The notes under the pieces were generated by a model that worked only from the letters and a program-made list of their open reading frames with translations, did not search any database and was not told the DNA's origin. The position numbers and the translations under genes were made by a program. Of a DNA stretch of 64,000 bases, positions 1 through 10,648 are shown in pieces (the first letter of the stretch is position 1; the number at the start of each line of letters is the position of its first letter). Origin of the DNA: Ligula intestinalis (taxonomy: Eukaryota > Platyhelminthes > Cestoda > Diphyllobothriidea > Diphyllobothriidae); the NCBI GenBank assembly GCA_036362985.1, contig JAYGXS010000010.1:5157887-5221886 (forward strand), in the 5' to 3' direction.

Positions 1-832
1 GCAGCTGCGACTACCTCGGCACACCTGTTGGTCTGAGTGAAAGTAGGGCAAGTATCGGATCAGTTTAGCGCGTCTGAAAGCACTCAGTGCGATAGTGGAT
101 CACCTTGGAGCGACCGGCCGGTATAATAAAGCCGGATGAAGCAATGCTGGCATCGCTAACAGAACTACCGTCAGGAAGCAACAATAAAGGCGCAGTTAAA
201 TGATGTCCTAAACAGGACACGAAAACGGAAATGCTCCACCACCCTTCGCAGAAACCCAGGAAGGGTAGATATGCCGACGTACTAACCGCAGTATTAGCTG
301 CAACCTATAGGTAAATGGTAGTCATAATCCTGTGGTTAACATCTAACGTACCTTTGCGCTAACCTTAACAACAACAAAGGTCACCTCATTCACTCAAAGG
401 TTGTGGGCCGTTCTTGTTATCCTGTCCTATTTAGGTGACCAGAAAGTCATCCTTGCGAAACAACGCTTGATACTTTTTTCGCAGAATACCTTCAAACATG
501 AATTTCAGTCCACCATATCTACAGAAGTCAATTTAGTTAAAATTTAACGTATGCAGTAGAATTCATTGTATCCAAAAAATTTCGTTACGGCTTCTTAGCT
601 GCTCTAACGTAGCGTCTTCCATCCGATCATTTCTTGTCGTGGACTATGCTCCCTGTTGTTTTGCATTGATAAGATGCATAAATTTAAACTGCTGTGTGAA
701 TCCAAAAATTATTTATGTTATGCAAAAACGGGCTGACGAAGGTGTTGGAAGCCAATAAATCCTGCTAAACATTGATACTCTTTCTCGCTAGTCGGCATTG
801 AATGAGGTAGCAAAACTGATTATTGTCTAGCA
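1..832. other. No gene recognised
   Basis: I see no long reading frame and no recognisable protein motif on either strand. The last 8 bases before position 833 could be the target-site copy of the hAT element that ends there. The first 350 bases are less AT-rich than the rest and may be the end of another repeat, but I cannot name it. Confidence 0.4.
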
Positions 833-1398
833 CAGGGGTCGGAAACCTTGTTAACATAAATAGCCAAAAAAGCATATATTTGGGAATATATTTCAGTAAG
901 GGCCATATGGCATATTTTAAGGTGAAATTCAATTAAATGCGAATAAAATAAGCCACTGAATTTAATCTTTTAAAAAATTGTTCTTATAATGCTCATTGTT
1001 AATGCGACTTCTGGTGCTGCATGGATTCGCTGGTGGCCTTATAGATTTGTTGGTATTTAGTGAGGTTAAGCTTCATGCATGCATTGAGGCTTTTCTCCGT
1101 TAGACGTGATCTTAGGGTGGACTGATCCATTTCAGATGTGAGAATGACTGCTCACATGCATACATAGATCCAAACAGGGTCAATACAGCAGTACTCACAC
1201 GCTGCAGTGCTAGCTATGTGACCGGAAGCATGTTCCAAGTTTTGATTATCAGGTGAACTTCGGGTTAAAGTTTTTTTAAAATTTCTGTCCACATGTGCTT
1301 GCTTGCAAACTCCGCTTTATGTCGTTCAATTCTTTCCGAATCTTCACGTAATGATTTGAACTTACCCACCCACATGTCTGAGGCCTTCAGGTCAGCAA
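833..1398 (-). mobile_element. hAT DNA transposon, 3' end fragment
   Basis: The minus strand between about 1398 and 1000 translates, with frameshifts, into the C-terminal dimerisation region of a hAT transposase. Visible are a W-x-x-KF segment, KHMWTEIL, LFGSMYACEQSF and then LRSRLTEKSLNACM, ending in HQKSH followed by a stop near 1000. The order and the CEQ-F / LRSRLT spacing are typical of hAT enzymes, which cut and paste DNA as dimers. About 165 bases downstream the element ends at 833 with CAGGGGTCGG, a common hAT inverted-repeat start. The frame breaks and an interior stop make it inactive. The rest of the transposase is missing because LINE-B sequence begins at about 1399. The opposite inverted repeat was not found. 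Confidence 0.62.
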
Positions 1399-2634
1399 GA
1401 TCATGGAGCGAATTATAAAAATAGAGTTGATGCAATTCTTAGAGTGTCATCGACTTCTTTCTGATAGACAGCACGGATTCTGTAGAGGACGGTCTTGCTT
1501 GACAAATCTGCTCTTCTGTCTAGAGCAATGGACCAGAGCACTCAGTCAAGGAAACGCGTGCACGCAGTCTTCATAGATTTCAAGAAGGCATTTGACACTT
1601 TGCCGCATCAACGTCTCCTATACAAGCTTACACGTATAGGGGTAACAGGCAACCTTTTGCGATGGATCGAACACTTTCTGACTGGTCGAACTCAGAGCGT
1701 ATGTCTTGGTGACCAGCGATCGGTGGAGGTGGCGGTTGATAGTGGGGTCACCCAGGGTTCGGTTCGGGGCCCTATCCTCTTCCTTATATATGTATATCGA
1801 CGACTGCATAAGCGGATTAGACTGCGAAACTGCAATGTTCGCCGACGATTTAAAACTCTGGAAGGTCATTCGTAGCGAAGACGACGAAGCAAATCTGCAG
1901 GCAGATTTGCACCGACTCGAGCAATGGTCAAATGAGTGGCTCCTGCCATTGCATGTCGCCAAATGCAACATAATGCGTTTCAGTAGTACTAACACTTCGT
2001 ATCGGAGGGTTTACAACCTAAATAACACACCACTGCCAGAAGTAGAGGCCCAGGAGGAGCTGGGGGTGTGGTTCGCTCCCTCACTTAAGCCATCACTCCA
2101 CTGCCTGAAGGTGGCCAAATCCGCAATGTCGAGCTTGTGTCAAATCAAGCGTGCGTTTGCTTAATTTGATGAAGTTGCCTTTGGCAAGGTATTCGGCACG
2201 TTTGCGCGACCCCAACTGTAATTTGTAATCCAAGCCTGAAAACCTTGAACAGTCAAAGACGAAAAACCCTTGAAAGTGTACAACGACGGGCAACTAAGGT
2301 AATGCAAGGCCAAGCGTACCTTCCTTATGAGACACGACTGACCAATCTTGATTTATTTCCTCCGAATTACAGACAGCTGCGCGGTGACCTAATATAGGCA
2401 TTCCGCATGCTAAGGGGTCAGAATTGCTGCCGAGCATCCAACGATTATTTTGAGTTGGCCACTACTACTAGATTGCGCGGACACCCTCTCAAACTACGTG
2501 TGATTGGGACAAGATTGAAAACACGAAAATTCTTCTTCTCTAAGAGGGTAATCCAAGCATGGAATGCTCTGTCCGCATACATTGTCATGTCCCCATCTGT
2601 GGACACGTTTAAGATGCAGTTGGACAAGCATTAA
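1399..2634 (+). pseudogene. LINE-B ORF2 fragment (reverse transcriptase), broken
   Basis: This is a 5'-truncated copy of the reverse transcriptase half of LINE-B ORF2, the family whose better copy lies at 33.9-38.8 kb. It begins in the region before the fingers (MERI...QFLE), then shows the catalytic FIDFKKAFD block at about 1578, the VTQGS loop at about 1749 and MFADDLKLW at about 1840. The last two are in a different frame from the first. The C-terminal part (SKRVIQAWNALS) follows at about 2540. At least two frameshifts and several stops interrupt it. An RT makes cDNA directly on nicked target DNA, and this copy cannot be active. The 5' end lies against hAT sequence, so the LINE probably inserted into that transposon. 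Confidence 0.85.
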
Positions 2635-3215
2635 AAAAGGCGTTCTATGTAATGACGCTAGACTAATTACTTTACTGCCAGTCAGCAAGTAAGATTTGCC
2701 ACTTGACCTCTCTCTCACAGAAATCACCTAAAACATACTGCTCGCTACTTTTCAGTAATATGTTTGTTTAGAATAAATTTGAGGATCATGGTGGCTATCG
2801 TCTCTCGTCATCTGTTCGGCAGACCCGGAAACCAGCGAGGACGTATGATGGGCGCATCTGCGAACCTCGGTGATGTTCTTGTGACCACCGCAATCTTCTC
2901 CTCGTGCGACCATTAGGATATTGAACACCCGCGAGATGGCCTCCTCCTGACAGGATTCAAACACTTTCAGCAGCAGAACATTCGATTTACATATTCCCTT
3001 CGCCTTGACCCCGATCAGCGACAGTTTTTCGCCTTAAAATCCCACAAGTGGCATCAAAACTAGAGTTATGAACAATACCTAAGGAGTTTTTACTATCTGC
3101 CCTTCTAACGCAGTTCCAGTACTGGCAACGCCACATGTTTTGCATCATAGCTTTGTACAAAGAGGGAGTTCAAAGGTATTTACCTATATTTCCCTAATAA
3201 AACTGAACTGAACTG
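2635..3215 (+). repeat. LINE-B 3'UTR and tail
   Basis: The stretch matches the 3'UTR of the minus-strand LINE-B copy (34657 down to 33884), for example the segments around 2850-2905 and 34260-34350. It carries an ENE-like hairpin at 3020-3097 and a terminal hairpin at 3174-3185 (AGGT-ATTT-ACCT). An AATAAA follows at 3196-3201, and the element ends in a short repeat, CTGAA, of about two and a half units. Confidence 0.75.
3020..3097 (+). other. ENE-like U-rich hairpin in LINE-B 3'UTR
   Basis: Lower stem GACAGT (3020-3025) faces ACTATC (3092-3097) with one mismatch. A U-tract on the 5' side (3025-3029) opposes UUUUU (3087-3091). The upper stem CGCCTTA (3030-3036) faces TAAGGAG (3080-3086) with one mismatch. 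Opposed U-tracts between two stems are the layout of an RNA element for nuclear expression, which clamps a poly(A) tail by U-A-U triples. Function is inferred only from this layout and from its recurrence in other copies. Confidence 0.55.
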
Positions 3216-3841
3216 ATATTACATTCACACTTTACTTCCCTCTTACCCAAATACCAAATGGGATGTTTGTGTGCAACCGCATTATCCAGATAATGTGGTA
3301 CCTAATGACAACTAACGTTCTAGAAAGCATTTTCGACTCGCACAGTCTACTTAAGTCAGGTAGCAATACTGATCATCTTTACGCCCGATGCCGGAATTTG
3401 ATGACGATTTCTTCTAATACCCTACAAAAAATATCGCCTTCAAGAACTGGCTACGTAAGTAGCATGCATTTCTTCTCATTTATTCTCAATGCCCTTTTAA
3501 TTACAATATATCGTATGGAATATATGCATGAAAATTTTCTTTCTAGTAAGTGGTTCGGTAGCTTACTACAACTTAGTCAAATTGCATGCATGATGAATAT
3601 ACAGTGTGCAATTTTAAGACAATTTATACTTATGAAATGTTGGAAGAACGTGAAATAGTCTGTCATACTATATCGTATCCGTCAATTTATTAAAGGGCAA
3701 CAGTAGCTTATATACTGCACCTAACTTATCCCTAGTTGCAGCATTTCGTCCTATAAAAACAAGGGTTAAAGGCTTTTATGAACGGGGAATTAGGAAAAGC
3801 AATGTTATAGGAGGTAAGGCTAAGGCGGTTCACCCTAACAC
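3216..3841. other. No gene recognised
   Basis: One open frame of 131 codons runs at 3263-3658 on the plus strand. It is AT-rich, rich in Ile, Leu and Cys, and has no motif I recognise. I treat it as chance. No hAT continuation was found here, so the 1399-3215 LINE may not be a simple insertion into hAT. Confidence 0.35.
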
Positions 3842-4260
3842 CTACAATCTTCCAGACCCTGGTTCTTTTAGAAGATGGGAGAAGTCTTGAGAAGGCCAGA
3901 GTCGAAGAAAGAGTTTATTGTGTACACAATGGAACGGAGAATAGATGAAAAGAATGTTGACTCGAGGAGTAGTGCGTCCGCTCCCTATTCGGGTCGGCTC
4001 CGGAGTGATGAGGACATCGAGCGTCACCGGTGCATGCTTTGTTCCGGCGGCCAATGAGACGGATGACGTCTAGACTAGTGTGGGCGTGCGGTCACGCTGA
4101 GGCGTACGCACGCGTCGGTCAAAGACAGTTAGCGCCTAGCCTCAGGAGGCAGTGGATGCGCAGGCAGGCTAAAGGCCTCATGCGTCAGCGGCTGGCCTTG
4201 GGTTGCAAGTGGCTGCAAAAGGCCACCACAGTGTCGTTGATTTATATCTCTAGATTTTTC
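3842..4260 (-). repeat. LTR-like dispersed repeat, copy 1
   Basis: On the minus strand the region around 3940-3850 reads as a polyadenylation-type segment (GTGTACACAATAAACTC...TGGCCTTC). This matches positions 6205-6285 on the plus strand closely for about 100 bases. The GC-rich part further upstream (4260-4000) is less clearly shared. The AATAAA inside a GC-rich block suggests an LTR with its R region, but I see no coding part that belongs to it. Confidence 0.42.
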
Positions 4261-5590
4261 TAATCTATATTACCGTTTAACGAATTGCGGAAACACTCAA
4301 ATTGAGACTGCAGGTTTCTTGAAATCCCTTAAAAGTAGAAATGTTGGTTAGGAGTTCGTATATTTAAAATAACCTGAGGTCCAGCCAATCGTTCTGGAGT
4401 AGCAGTAGTGTAGTCCGCGGCGGAATTCGCCACGCACACCCGCAATTTCTTTAGTTTCATTTTTGTTTACTTAACTTATCTATATTTCAATTGATTTTTA
4501 GTTAACACTTTATTTTTCAGTTCATTACTATGTTAGCTATGTTTATTTTAGTTGTAGATTACTTTTTTGGTTAAGAGCGTTTAGCTAACTTTGTTTTAGG
4601 CTTTGTTGTTATTTGATTTTAGGCTTTCTTTCAGTTATTTTTCAGTTTAGTTATTTCCTAAAATTTGCATTACTGCACAATTAAATGATGGCACGCATTT
4701 GTTGACAAAACATGAGTTTAGATAAGTGAAGCGAATTGCATTTCGAGGTGATATGATGAAAAGAAAGGAGATCTTCGGAGAACTGAGCTATACCCATGCA
4801 TGTTCGAACAGATATAACTTGTTTTTCGTCAGAATAAATAAAATGTGAGGCCTAGAACTTTCGCACTAGAGGTTTTGGGGGCAGCGGTAAAATTCAACTA
4901 GGATGGATGGGGGTGGGGAGTAACGGTGACGCGAATCCTACGGCGATAGGCTCTGCCGGTGAGAGGGGCGAGTGTTAACTTTTGGACTGCAGGCCACGTG
5001 TTCGGGGGCGGTGCAGAATGACTGAATTTCTACTTGACCGAGCGCGGATAGCCGGCTGTTTTTTTCAGACTGGACGCAGCGCAAACCGGCATACTGTGAA
5101 TCAAGGTTATTTTTCTAAGAGAACCCGCATCGAGCCTTTTCTTAAGAGACCTTGAATTCAAATAAAACCACCGATATATTTCAAAATTTTGGAAGCTAAA
5201 AGGCCAATGATACTGAAAGTACGGACGTTCAGAAGGGCGTAATCTGCTATTAACTGCGTACATAAAAGAATGTTCTTGTGCATGTTTTCTGTTAAATATA
5301 TTCAACTGTTTAGGGCATTGAAAAATGAATACAACTCGGAGATTTCCTTTGCTAGACACGGCGCTGCAACTTTGCAAAAAGGAAATATTGACTTTTATGT
5401 ACTCCTTGTTGTAATATCAGCGTTTTTATACACTTGACCGCAAATAGCGGTCCTTGTCAATAACACCCTTGTCCCTCCCTCTAATATAGTAGTTGCTGAG
5501 AGGCTGCCCACAGGATAGAAGACTGAGGTCCAAGGCGAAACGGGGCGAGTATAATTTCTAACACGATCGGTCGAAGCCACACCAGGGTGG
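4261..5590. other. AT-rich interval, no gene recognised
   Basis: Positions 4430-4700 are strongly T-rich. A 115-codon minus-strand frame (5377-5030) has no recognisable motif. This stretch lies between the two inverted LTR-like repeats, so it could be the loop of a fold-back arrangement or simply host DNA. Confidence 0.3.
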
Positions 5591-5689
5591 CAAATGGAGA
5601 ATCAACCCTGCCTTAATTACGCTAAAGCAAGAGTGCTATCTCACTGCATCTACCACATTCCCGCCCCCTCTCTGAGCTTACTGTTAGTA

Positions 5690-6290
5690 CCATGTCACAA
5701 AGAACGTAGGCGCGTCAGTGCGCAGGTGGCTGGTGTGGACAGAGTCCTCACTGGACACTCTGTCAAACCTGATGCGCATCTCACGCAGTAGAAATACCAC
5801 ACCAAAAAGTAGTCCTTACAGCCTGACCCCCGGTTCACCGGTCAGCCATTCCCCACAAACCCACAACGGCCTGACTGCGCGGTGCGAGCTTGTAGCGGGT
5901 CGTGCCTGCCTGACTAGCTCGCGTCGAAGTGCACTTTCCCAAACGCCCACCGATGTGCTTTCTCGACGTCTCGATCAGCCAATCATAGTTCTCGCATCTA
6001 TGAGGCGACGAATGAGGAGCTTGCACGCGTGCCCGACGCAAGTTGCCTCTCTGCCCAAAATCTCCAGGCCGACCTACCCAATGAAAGATCTCCCTCTATC
6101 TGTCCTCTGGCCCGACTACTCTAAGACCTCACTTGGGTCCGGTCAACCTAGTGATCGGACACATATCTCCCAAGTCAATTCACTCTCATCTATTCTCCTC
6201 TTCCGTTGCGTACACAATAAACTCTTCCATCTACTCTGGCCTTCACCGACTTCTCTTCTGCACTAAGTGGCCATGGTCTGAAGATCGCAG
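5690..6290 (+). repeat. LTR-like dispersed repeat, copy 2
   Basis: The end of this block (6195-6290: TCTATTCTCCTCTTCCGTTG, then TACACAATAAACTC) aligns with the reverse complement of 3945-3842, including the AATAAA and the TGGCCTTC that follows. The alignment fades towards 5700. Open frames inside it (61-182 codons) have Ser/Thr/Pro-rich composition and look like chance frames in GC-rich DNA. Confidence 0.42.
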
Positions 6291-6980
6291 ATGCACGGTT
6301 TAACTCACTTTACCCCCTGCGATAAGCTATCCTACCATTTGGCAACCTCGTAGATTGTGACGCTTTAGTAAACTATGATGTTGGACTTGATCGAGTGTGA
6401 TTTACAGTATGGTTAGACATTCTTCTAAAGCTCTTGAGGGAAGTTTAAAGGGAGTATAGCATATATGTGGTCATGATATTTGACCCAATGAGTGGTCATC
6501 ATGAGAAAGCCCTTAAATATGGATGTATGGCTTTGTATTTAAGTTAATGAGCCTTAATTTTGGCTACATCAGGCATAACCTGATAAGGGAAGCATGATCT
6601 AAAGCATGAGAACGCAAAAATAAGTAATAAAAGTAGAAATGTGTCGTCTCCAAAATCGGACAATTAAGTCCGAAATTGCTGAAATGCAAGTGAACCTAGC
6701 TATAAGGAATCGCATTAATTTATAAAAAGAACAATTTTAGTTTACAAAAATTTGTGCTGAGAGACGAAGTGTTTTGCCACAAAATGGTTCAACAAGAAAA
6801 CGCTGACCACATCGAGTATGTGGGACGTAAGCAAAAGGGCCCGTAGTTTATCGCGATGAAGCTAAAACCAAATCTTATTAAATCGAAATCTACGTTTACG
6901 AAATAAAGCTTGAAAGCACAATCTGTAAGTTGCTACAATGAAACAAGGGAAATCTGTTAAAAATAATTTGACTTTAGGAA
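6291..6980. other. No gene recognised
   Basis: AT-rich sequence without motifs or structure that I can support. Confidence 0.3.
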
Positions 6981-6984
6981 AATT

Positions 6985-7070
6985 TGTATCTGCTAATGCT
7001 ATCTGACTATGCCCCTGATGATGAATCTCTCGACGGATTTCGAAACGTGAGAAGAATAAAACTTTAGCCC
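6985..7070 (+). repeat. Possible Penelope-like element 3' end
   Basis: The segment reads CCTGATGATGAATCTCTCGA, then GGATTTCGAAACGTGAGAAG, then an AATAAA. Many Penelope-like elements end with a similar string of Pro-Asp-Asp-Glu codons, a TTCGAAACGT core and AATAAA. No coding part is attached, so this may be a short 3' remnant or a chance match. Confidence 0.28.
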
Positions 7071-8454
7071 CTGCGAGCGACACGTCCTCTTTTCTTCAAA
7101 GCAAGCTCCTTCGATATAATGAAAGCGATGATGTTATCCATTTAACTGACAGAAAGACGTTAATATATTTCCTAATTTATGCCTATTTTTTCAAGTGACT
7201 ATCAATCTTTCGCAAACTTCGGCATCTTGGACGACTTTCCCGCCGTACTGTAGGTGCTGGTAAGGGGAACAGCATCGGTTTGGTATACAACTCAGTGTCG
7301 TACCGTGGCGCATAGGCAAATCTAAAAATGTATTTCGGTGAGCAGAAGATGAACTCTTACAGCTGTAATGTTCTTATTGATGACTATTTTTTTGCCTGAT
7401 GATATCGAATGTAACAGAAATAGAGAAATAGTATGCATTGTTATTATTCTGCATAAATTCCAATATATTTTAAAGAAAACATGCAAGAAAATATTGTTCT
7501 TCGTACCCGTTTGGTAGCAAATTACGCCTTTTAGGATTTTTTTATCTTTACGTTAAAAAACGCTTCTCAGTGGCTGAATTATTGTAACCATTGTCTGCAG
7601 AAGCTAAATTCTACAAGTGGTTATAAAAAAGCTCATTGAAGAGCCACCATTCTAGCGTGAATGAAAAGGCTTTAGATTGGACTGCACTGTAAGCAGTATT
7701 GCAACCGTATTTAATGTTAGTTTATGAGATATTAGCAGTCTTTCGCAACTTGCGCCATTTTGCTTGCCGTATGTGCTGCGGTTCTTTAGGGCTTAACTAG
7801 ATCAGTTTTTCTGGAGTTAAAACTAAATGCAGGCACGTTATGTCGATGAATGGCACTCTTCGTAAAAATTAAATGTGTTAAACACAATCACCCCCACCCA
7901 CTTCCATCCTGATAAAAGGAAACGTGTGAGTAACCAGTTAGCCTGGAGTTTGCACCCAGATCAATCTTTCGACGTTTCCGCAATGTAAATGACCAAACAT
8001 GCTTTGCTAAATGTCGTTCGTTTCAAAGTTGCAATCAAGTCAAAGAACCTGGGGGGATCATCAACAACTGTCGACGTTTACATGTGACAGCCACGCTAAC
8101 ATAAGCACAAACAAAATTACACCCTTGTGCTATGTTTGCTAAGAGGGCTTGTTTTATCATGCTGTCGCTAATGTAACATCCTCAGAAGTCGACGAGGTAC
8201 AACACACACATCAGTTACATTCTTTGTAAAATAAAACTCGTTAGAAATTTGTGCGGCCTAAATATCCCTTCAAGGTGTGTGCATTAAAAAGGGAAAAGCA
8301 GGCATTTTAAGAAAATTCCAAGCCATTATCAAGCAGTCGAGGTGTTAACCTGCTCCGACAACCGCAACTAGTCAGTCACCGTCGGTTTTAATGCACTGCA
8401 AATCCACTTTCCGTTCTCACAATAAAAATATCAAAACTGTTTTACCTCAGGTTA

Positions 8455-8460
8455 TTTATT
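8455..8460 (-). terminator. Polyadenylation signal for Kelch terminal exon b
   Basis: AATAAA on the minus strand, about 60 bases after the stop of the exon at 8672-8518. The surrounding GTAAATAAATAAC is shared with the other copy. Confidence 0.5.
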
Positions 8461-8517
8461 TACAAATGTAAGGTAATGGAAGAGATTCCGGTATAAAATT
8501 AAAACTGATGTGGACAC

Positions 8518-8672
8518 TTAAGTGCGCAAGCTGGCTGCTCCCAAAATCGACTGAAGCGACTCCACCGGGTTCTTGACCGACCAGCTCCAGGATGTCAAGT
8601 CATTGCCGGAGCCAGCTTCACCCGCTGGGGGAGTAAAAATATCTACTGTATTGCGCGGATCATTGGAGATGC
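8518..8672 (-). CDS. Kelch gene, alternative terminal exon b
   Basis: On the minus strand a TTTTGTAG acceptor precedes an exon that starts at 8672. In the phase set by the donor at 10648 it encodes a Kelch strand pattern (PRNTVDIFTPP), a Gly-Ser-Gly stretch, LTSWSWS and PVESL. It stops at 8520-8518. The copy at 9630-9476 has the same length (155 bases), the same phase and the same stop position, and differs at about a third of residues. Joining to the upstream exon completes a Kelch VYALGG turn. It can be spliced only as an alternative to the 9.5 kb exon, because each carries its own stop. Transcript evidence would be needed to show use. Confidence 0.62.
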
Positions 8673-9409
8673 CTACAAAATTTCAAAAAAAATTAAACTT
8701 TAGCTTCATATACCCTTAAGAACAGATTAATGATGATGGACATGTCGCACCGTCAATATTTCGCAAGGTCTGGCATGTTGCACGAATTGCCCGGCGTGCG
8801 GTAGGTGCTGGTGAGGACAACCCATAAATAATTGCACTTATTTGTCCAGAGATGTCCTGCGCTTTGGTTTTAAGGCTGGCTACATGAGATTCTTTGGATT
8901 CGGAACTAGATGTCGGCGAATGAGACTATCCACCTTCGCAAAATTTAATAGTGTAGCACACTAACCCACGCAGCCATTTCCAAAAGACGCAAGTTATTAA
9001 TTACCCCGGAGTGTGCAGTCTCGACAACCATATCGTGGTTTCACAATGTAAATGAGATAATATTCATTTAAAAAAAATCATGAAAATCAAACGACCTAAA
9101 GCTATCGTCAAAAACCGACAAGGTTTACATACCCGCAGTTTAAACAGCCGCAATTTGTCAGCTTTTTGTCTTGCTTGGCACACACACACGAACACAAGCC
9201 TACACACAATTACTCTCTTGTGCTCTCTTTGCTAACAGAGCTCTTTTAATTCATTTTCTGGGTGATCTGGCAGCCTGAGAAGTCTATAAAATGTAAATTC
9301 AAATTACTTTCATTTCTGGTAAAAAAGAACTCACTAGATATCAGTCAGCCATGCACATCCAGTTTATGTTTTTGCAATAAATATACCAAGACAAGTTTAC
9401 CTCAAGTTA

Positions 9410-9415
9410 TTTATT
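9410..9415 (-). terminator. Polyadenylation signal for Kelch terminal exon a
   Basis: AATAAA on the minus strand about 60 bases after the stop at 9476, in the same context as the signal at 8455-8460. Confidence 0.5.
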
Positions 9416-9475
9416 TACAAATATAATGTAATCGATCAGATTCCGTTGTAAAATAAATAAAATTAACGCGGACAT

Positions 9476-9630
9476 TTAAATGCTTAAGCTGACAGCTCCC
9501 CATATCCTGCCAAGCGACTCCACCGGGTGCTTGGTCGACCAGCTCCAGGAAGTCAAGTCATTTCCGGAGCCAGCTACACCCACTGGTGGAGTAAACACCT
9601 CTACTGTATTGCGTGGTTCCTTCCGGTTGC
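9476..9630 (-). CDS. Kelch gene, alternative terminal exon a
   Basis: A TTTTTAG acceptor on the minus strand is followed by an exon starting at 9630. With the split Gly codon from the donor at 10648, it encodes G-NRKEPRNTVEVFTPP, then GSGNDLTSWSWS and PVESL, ending with a stop at 9478-9476. The NTVEVF-T-PP pattern matches NVVELFTPP in the preceding exon, so it supplies one more Kelch strand set. The intron from 10648 to here is about 1.0 kb. It is nearer to the upstream exons than copy b and is probably the default last exon. That preference is inferred from distance only. Confidence 0.66.
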
Positions 9631-9669
9631 CTAAAAATTTCAAAAAACGTAAAGGCTACTTTAATACAC

Positions 9670-10480
9670 CGTTAAGGACAGATTCATGAGGAGGGGCATG
9701 TCGCACAATTACACGTTTACCTCCGATTCTAAGGTCAAGGTTCCTATAAAAAATCTGGGCCCTCATTTCAAATTAAATCTAAAAGTCATTTCACTCGCAA
9801 ATGCTTCAATTTGTGCACCATGTATAAACCGGCTTCGGAAAACGAAATCTAGGGTATCCCGTAATTTCCAGAACCAGCTGAATCTATTGGTCGTGTAAAG
9901 CCTAATACTGAATATAAACCTTCCTCTTGGTAGTCTGCACATTAAAAAAATAACGTAGGTGTATGTTTTTTAAAATAATTTTAAGGACAGATTCAAGAGG
10001 ATGGACATGTCACACAATACAAGGGTTAGGCTCGATCCTTAGGTCCATGTTCCTATAAGAAAGCTAAATTCTCATTCGAAATTAAAGTTGCAAGTGGTTT
10101 CAGATGTGCAGGTTGTAAAAATCGGCTTTGATGAGCTAAGTTCAGGCTGTTCAGTAACTACCAGACCCAGCTTAACCTGTTGACTAAAAGGCTAAGAAGG
10201 AAATTCCTGATATCTGCTTTCTTAATGCATCTTCGAAAATTTTTTTAGGTGGGAAATTTCGCACATTGTGCAGATTGGATTTGATGAAGAAAGTTCACCC
10301 TGTTCAGTATCTACCAGAGCCAGATGTACCTGCAGTTTGAGCAAAAGCTTCTATTGAACATTACACTTTCAAACAGTTGGCTAAACAATTCGAGAAATTT
10401 TTTTATCTACTTTCTTAATACATTTTCGAGAAGGTTTTTCAGGTGGAAAATTTCGCACAACGAAGCAATTACATTCGATC
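9670..10480. repeat. Imperfect tandem repeats inside the Kelch intron
   Basis: The block GGACAGATTCATGAGGAKGG, then CATGTCRCACAAT, occurs at about 9672 and 9982, with a weaker copy at 8713. A second module (CGGCTT..GA.., TTCAG.A.CTACCAGA.CCAGC) occurs at about 9830, 10120 and 10266. Another, GTGGRAAATTTCGCACA, occurs at 10247 and 10442. Order and spacing vary, as in repeatedly duplicated intronic sequence. No coding is seen on either strand. Confidence 0.5.
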
Positions 10481-10648
10481 CTTAGACTGATTAGGGCGTA
10501 AAAATTACCGAACCAAATGCCAGATTATATTCGCAAGTGGTTTAATTTGCAGAAAGTTTCGTCTGTGCACCTAGTAAGCATGGGTCTTGCGAAAACATTG
10601 CATTAAAGAGAGAAAATGCAGAATAAGCAGAAATCTGGGTGTACTTAC

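Larger units (their letters stand above)
7738..9690. repeat. Tandem duplication of about 1 kb carrying Kelch terminal exons
   Basis: Unit 1 (about 7738-8751) and unit 2 (about 8752-9690) align along their length, with shared blocks such as TTTCGCAA at their starts, TCGRYGAATGRNACT near 7850 and 8915, and a closely matching last 250 bases (8440-8690 against 9390-9650). A shorter copy of the unit start occurs at about 7200. Divergence in the non-coding part is high, while the exon parts remain open and similar. That suggests an old duplication with retained coding function. Confidence 0.72.

Noticed and set aside
3263..3658. 131-codon open frame as a gene
   Set aside because: AT-rich, no motif, no splice or polyadenylation context.
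5030..5377. 115-codon minus-strand frame as a gene
   Set aside because: No recognisable motif and no supporting signals. Probably a chance frame.
9670..10480. CRISPR-like or satellite array
   Set aside because: Repeat units vary in length, order and spacing, and the host is eukaryotic. They are intronic duplications.
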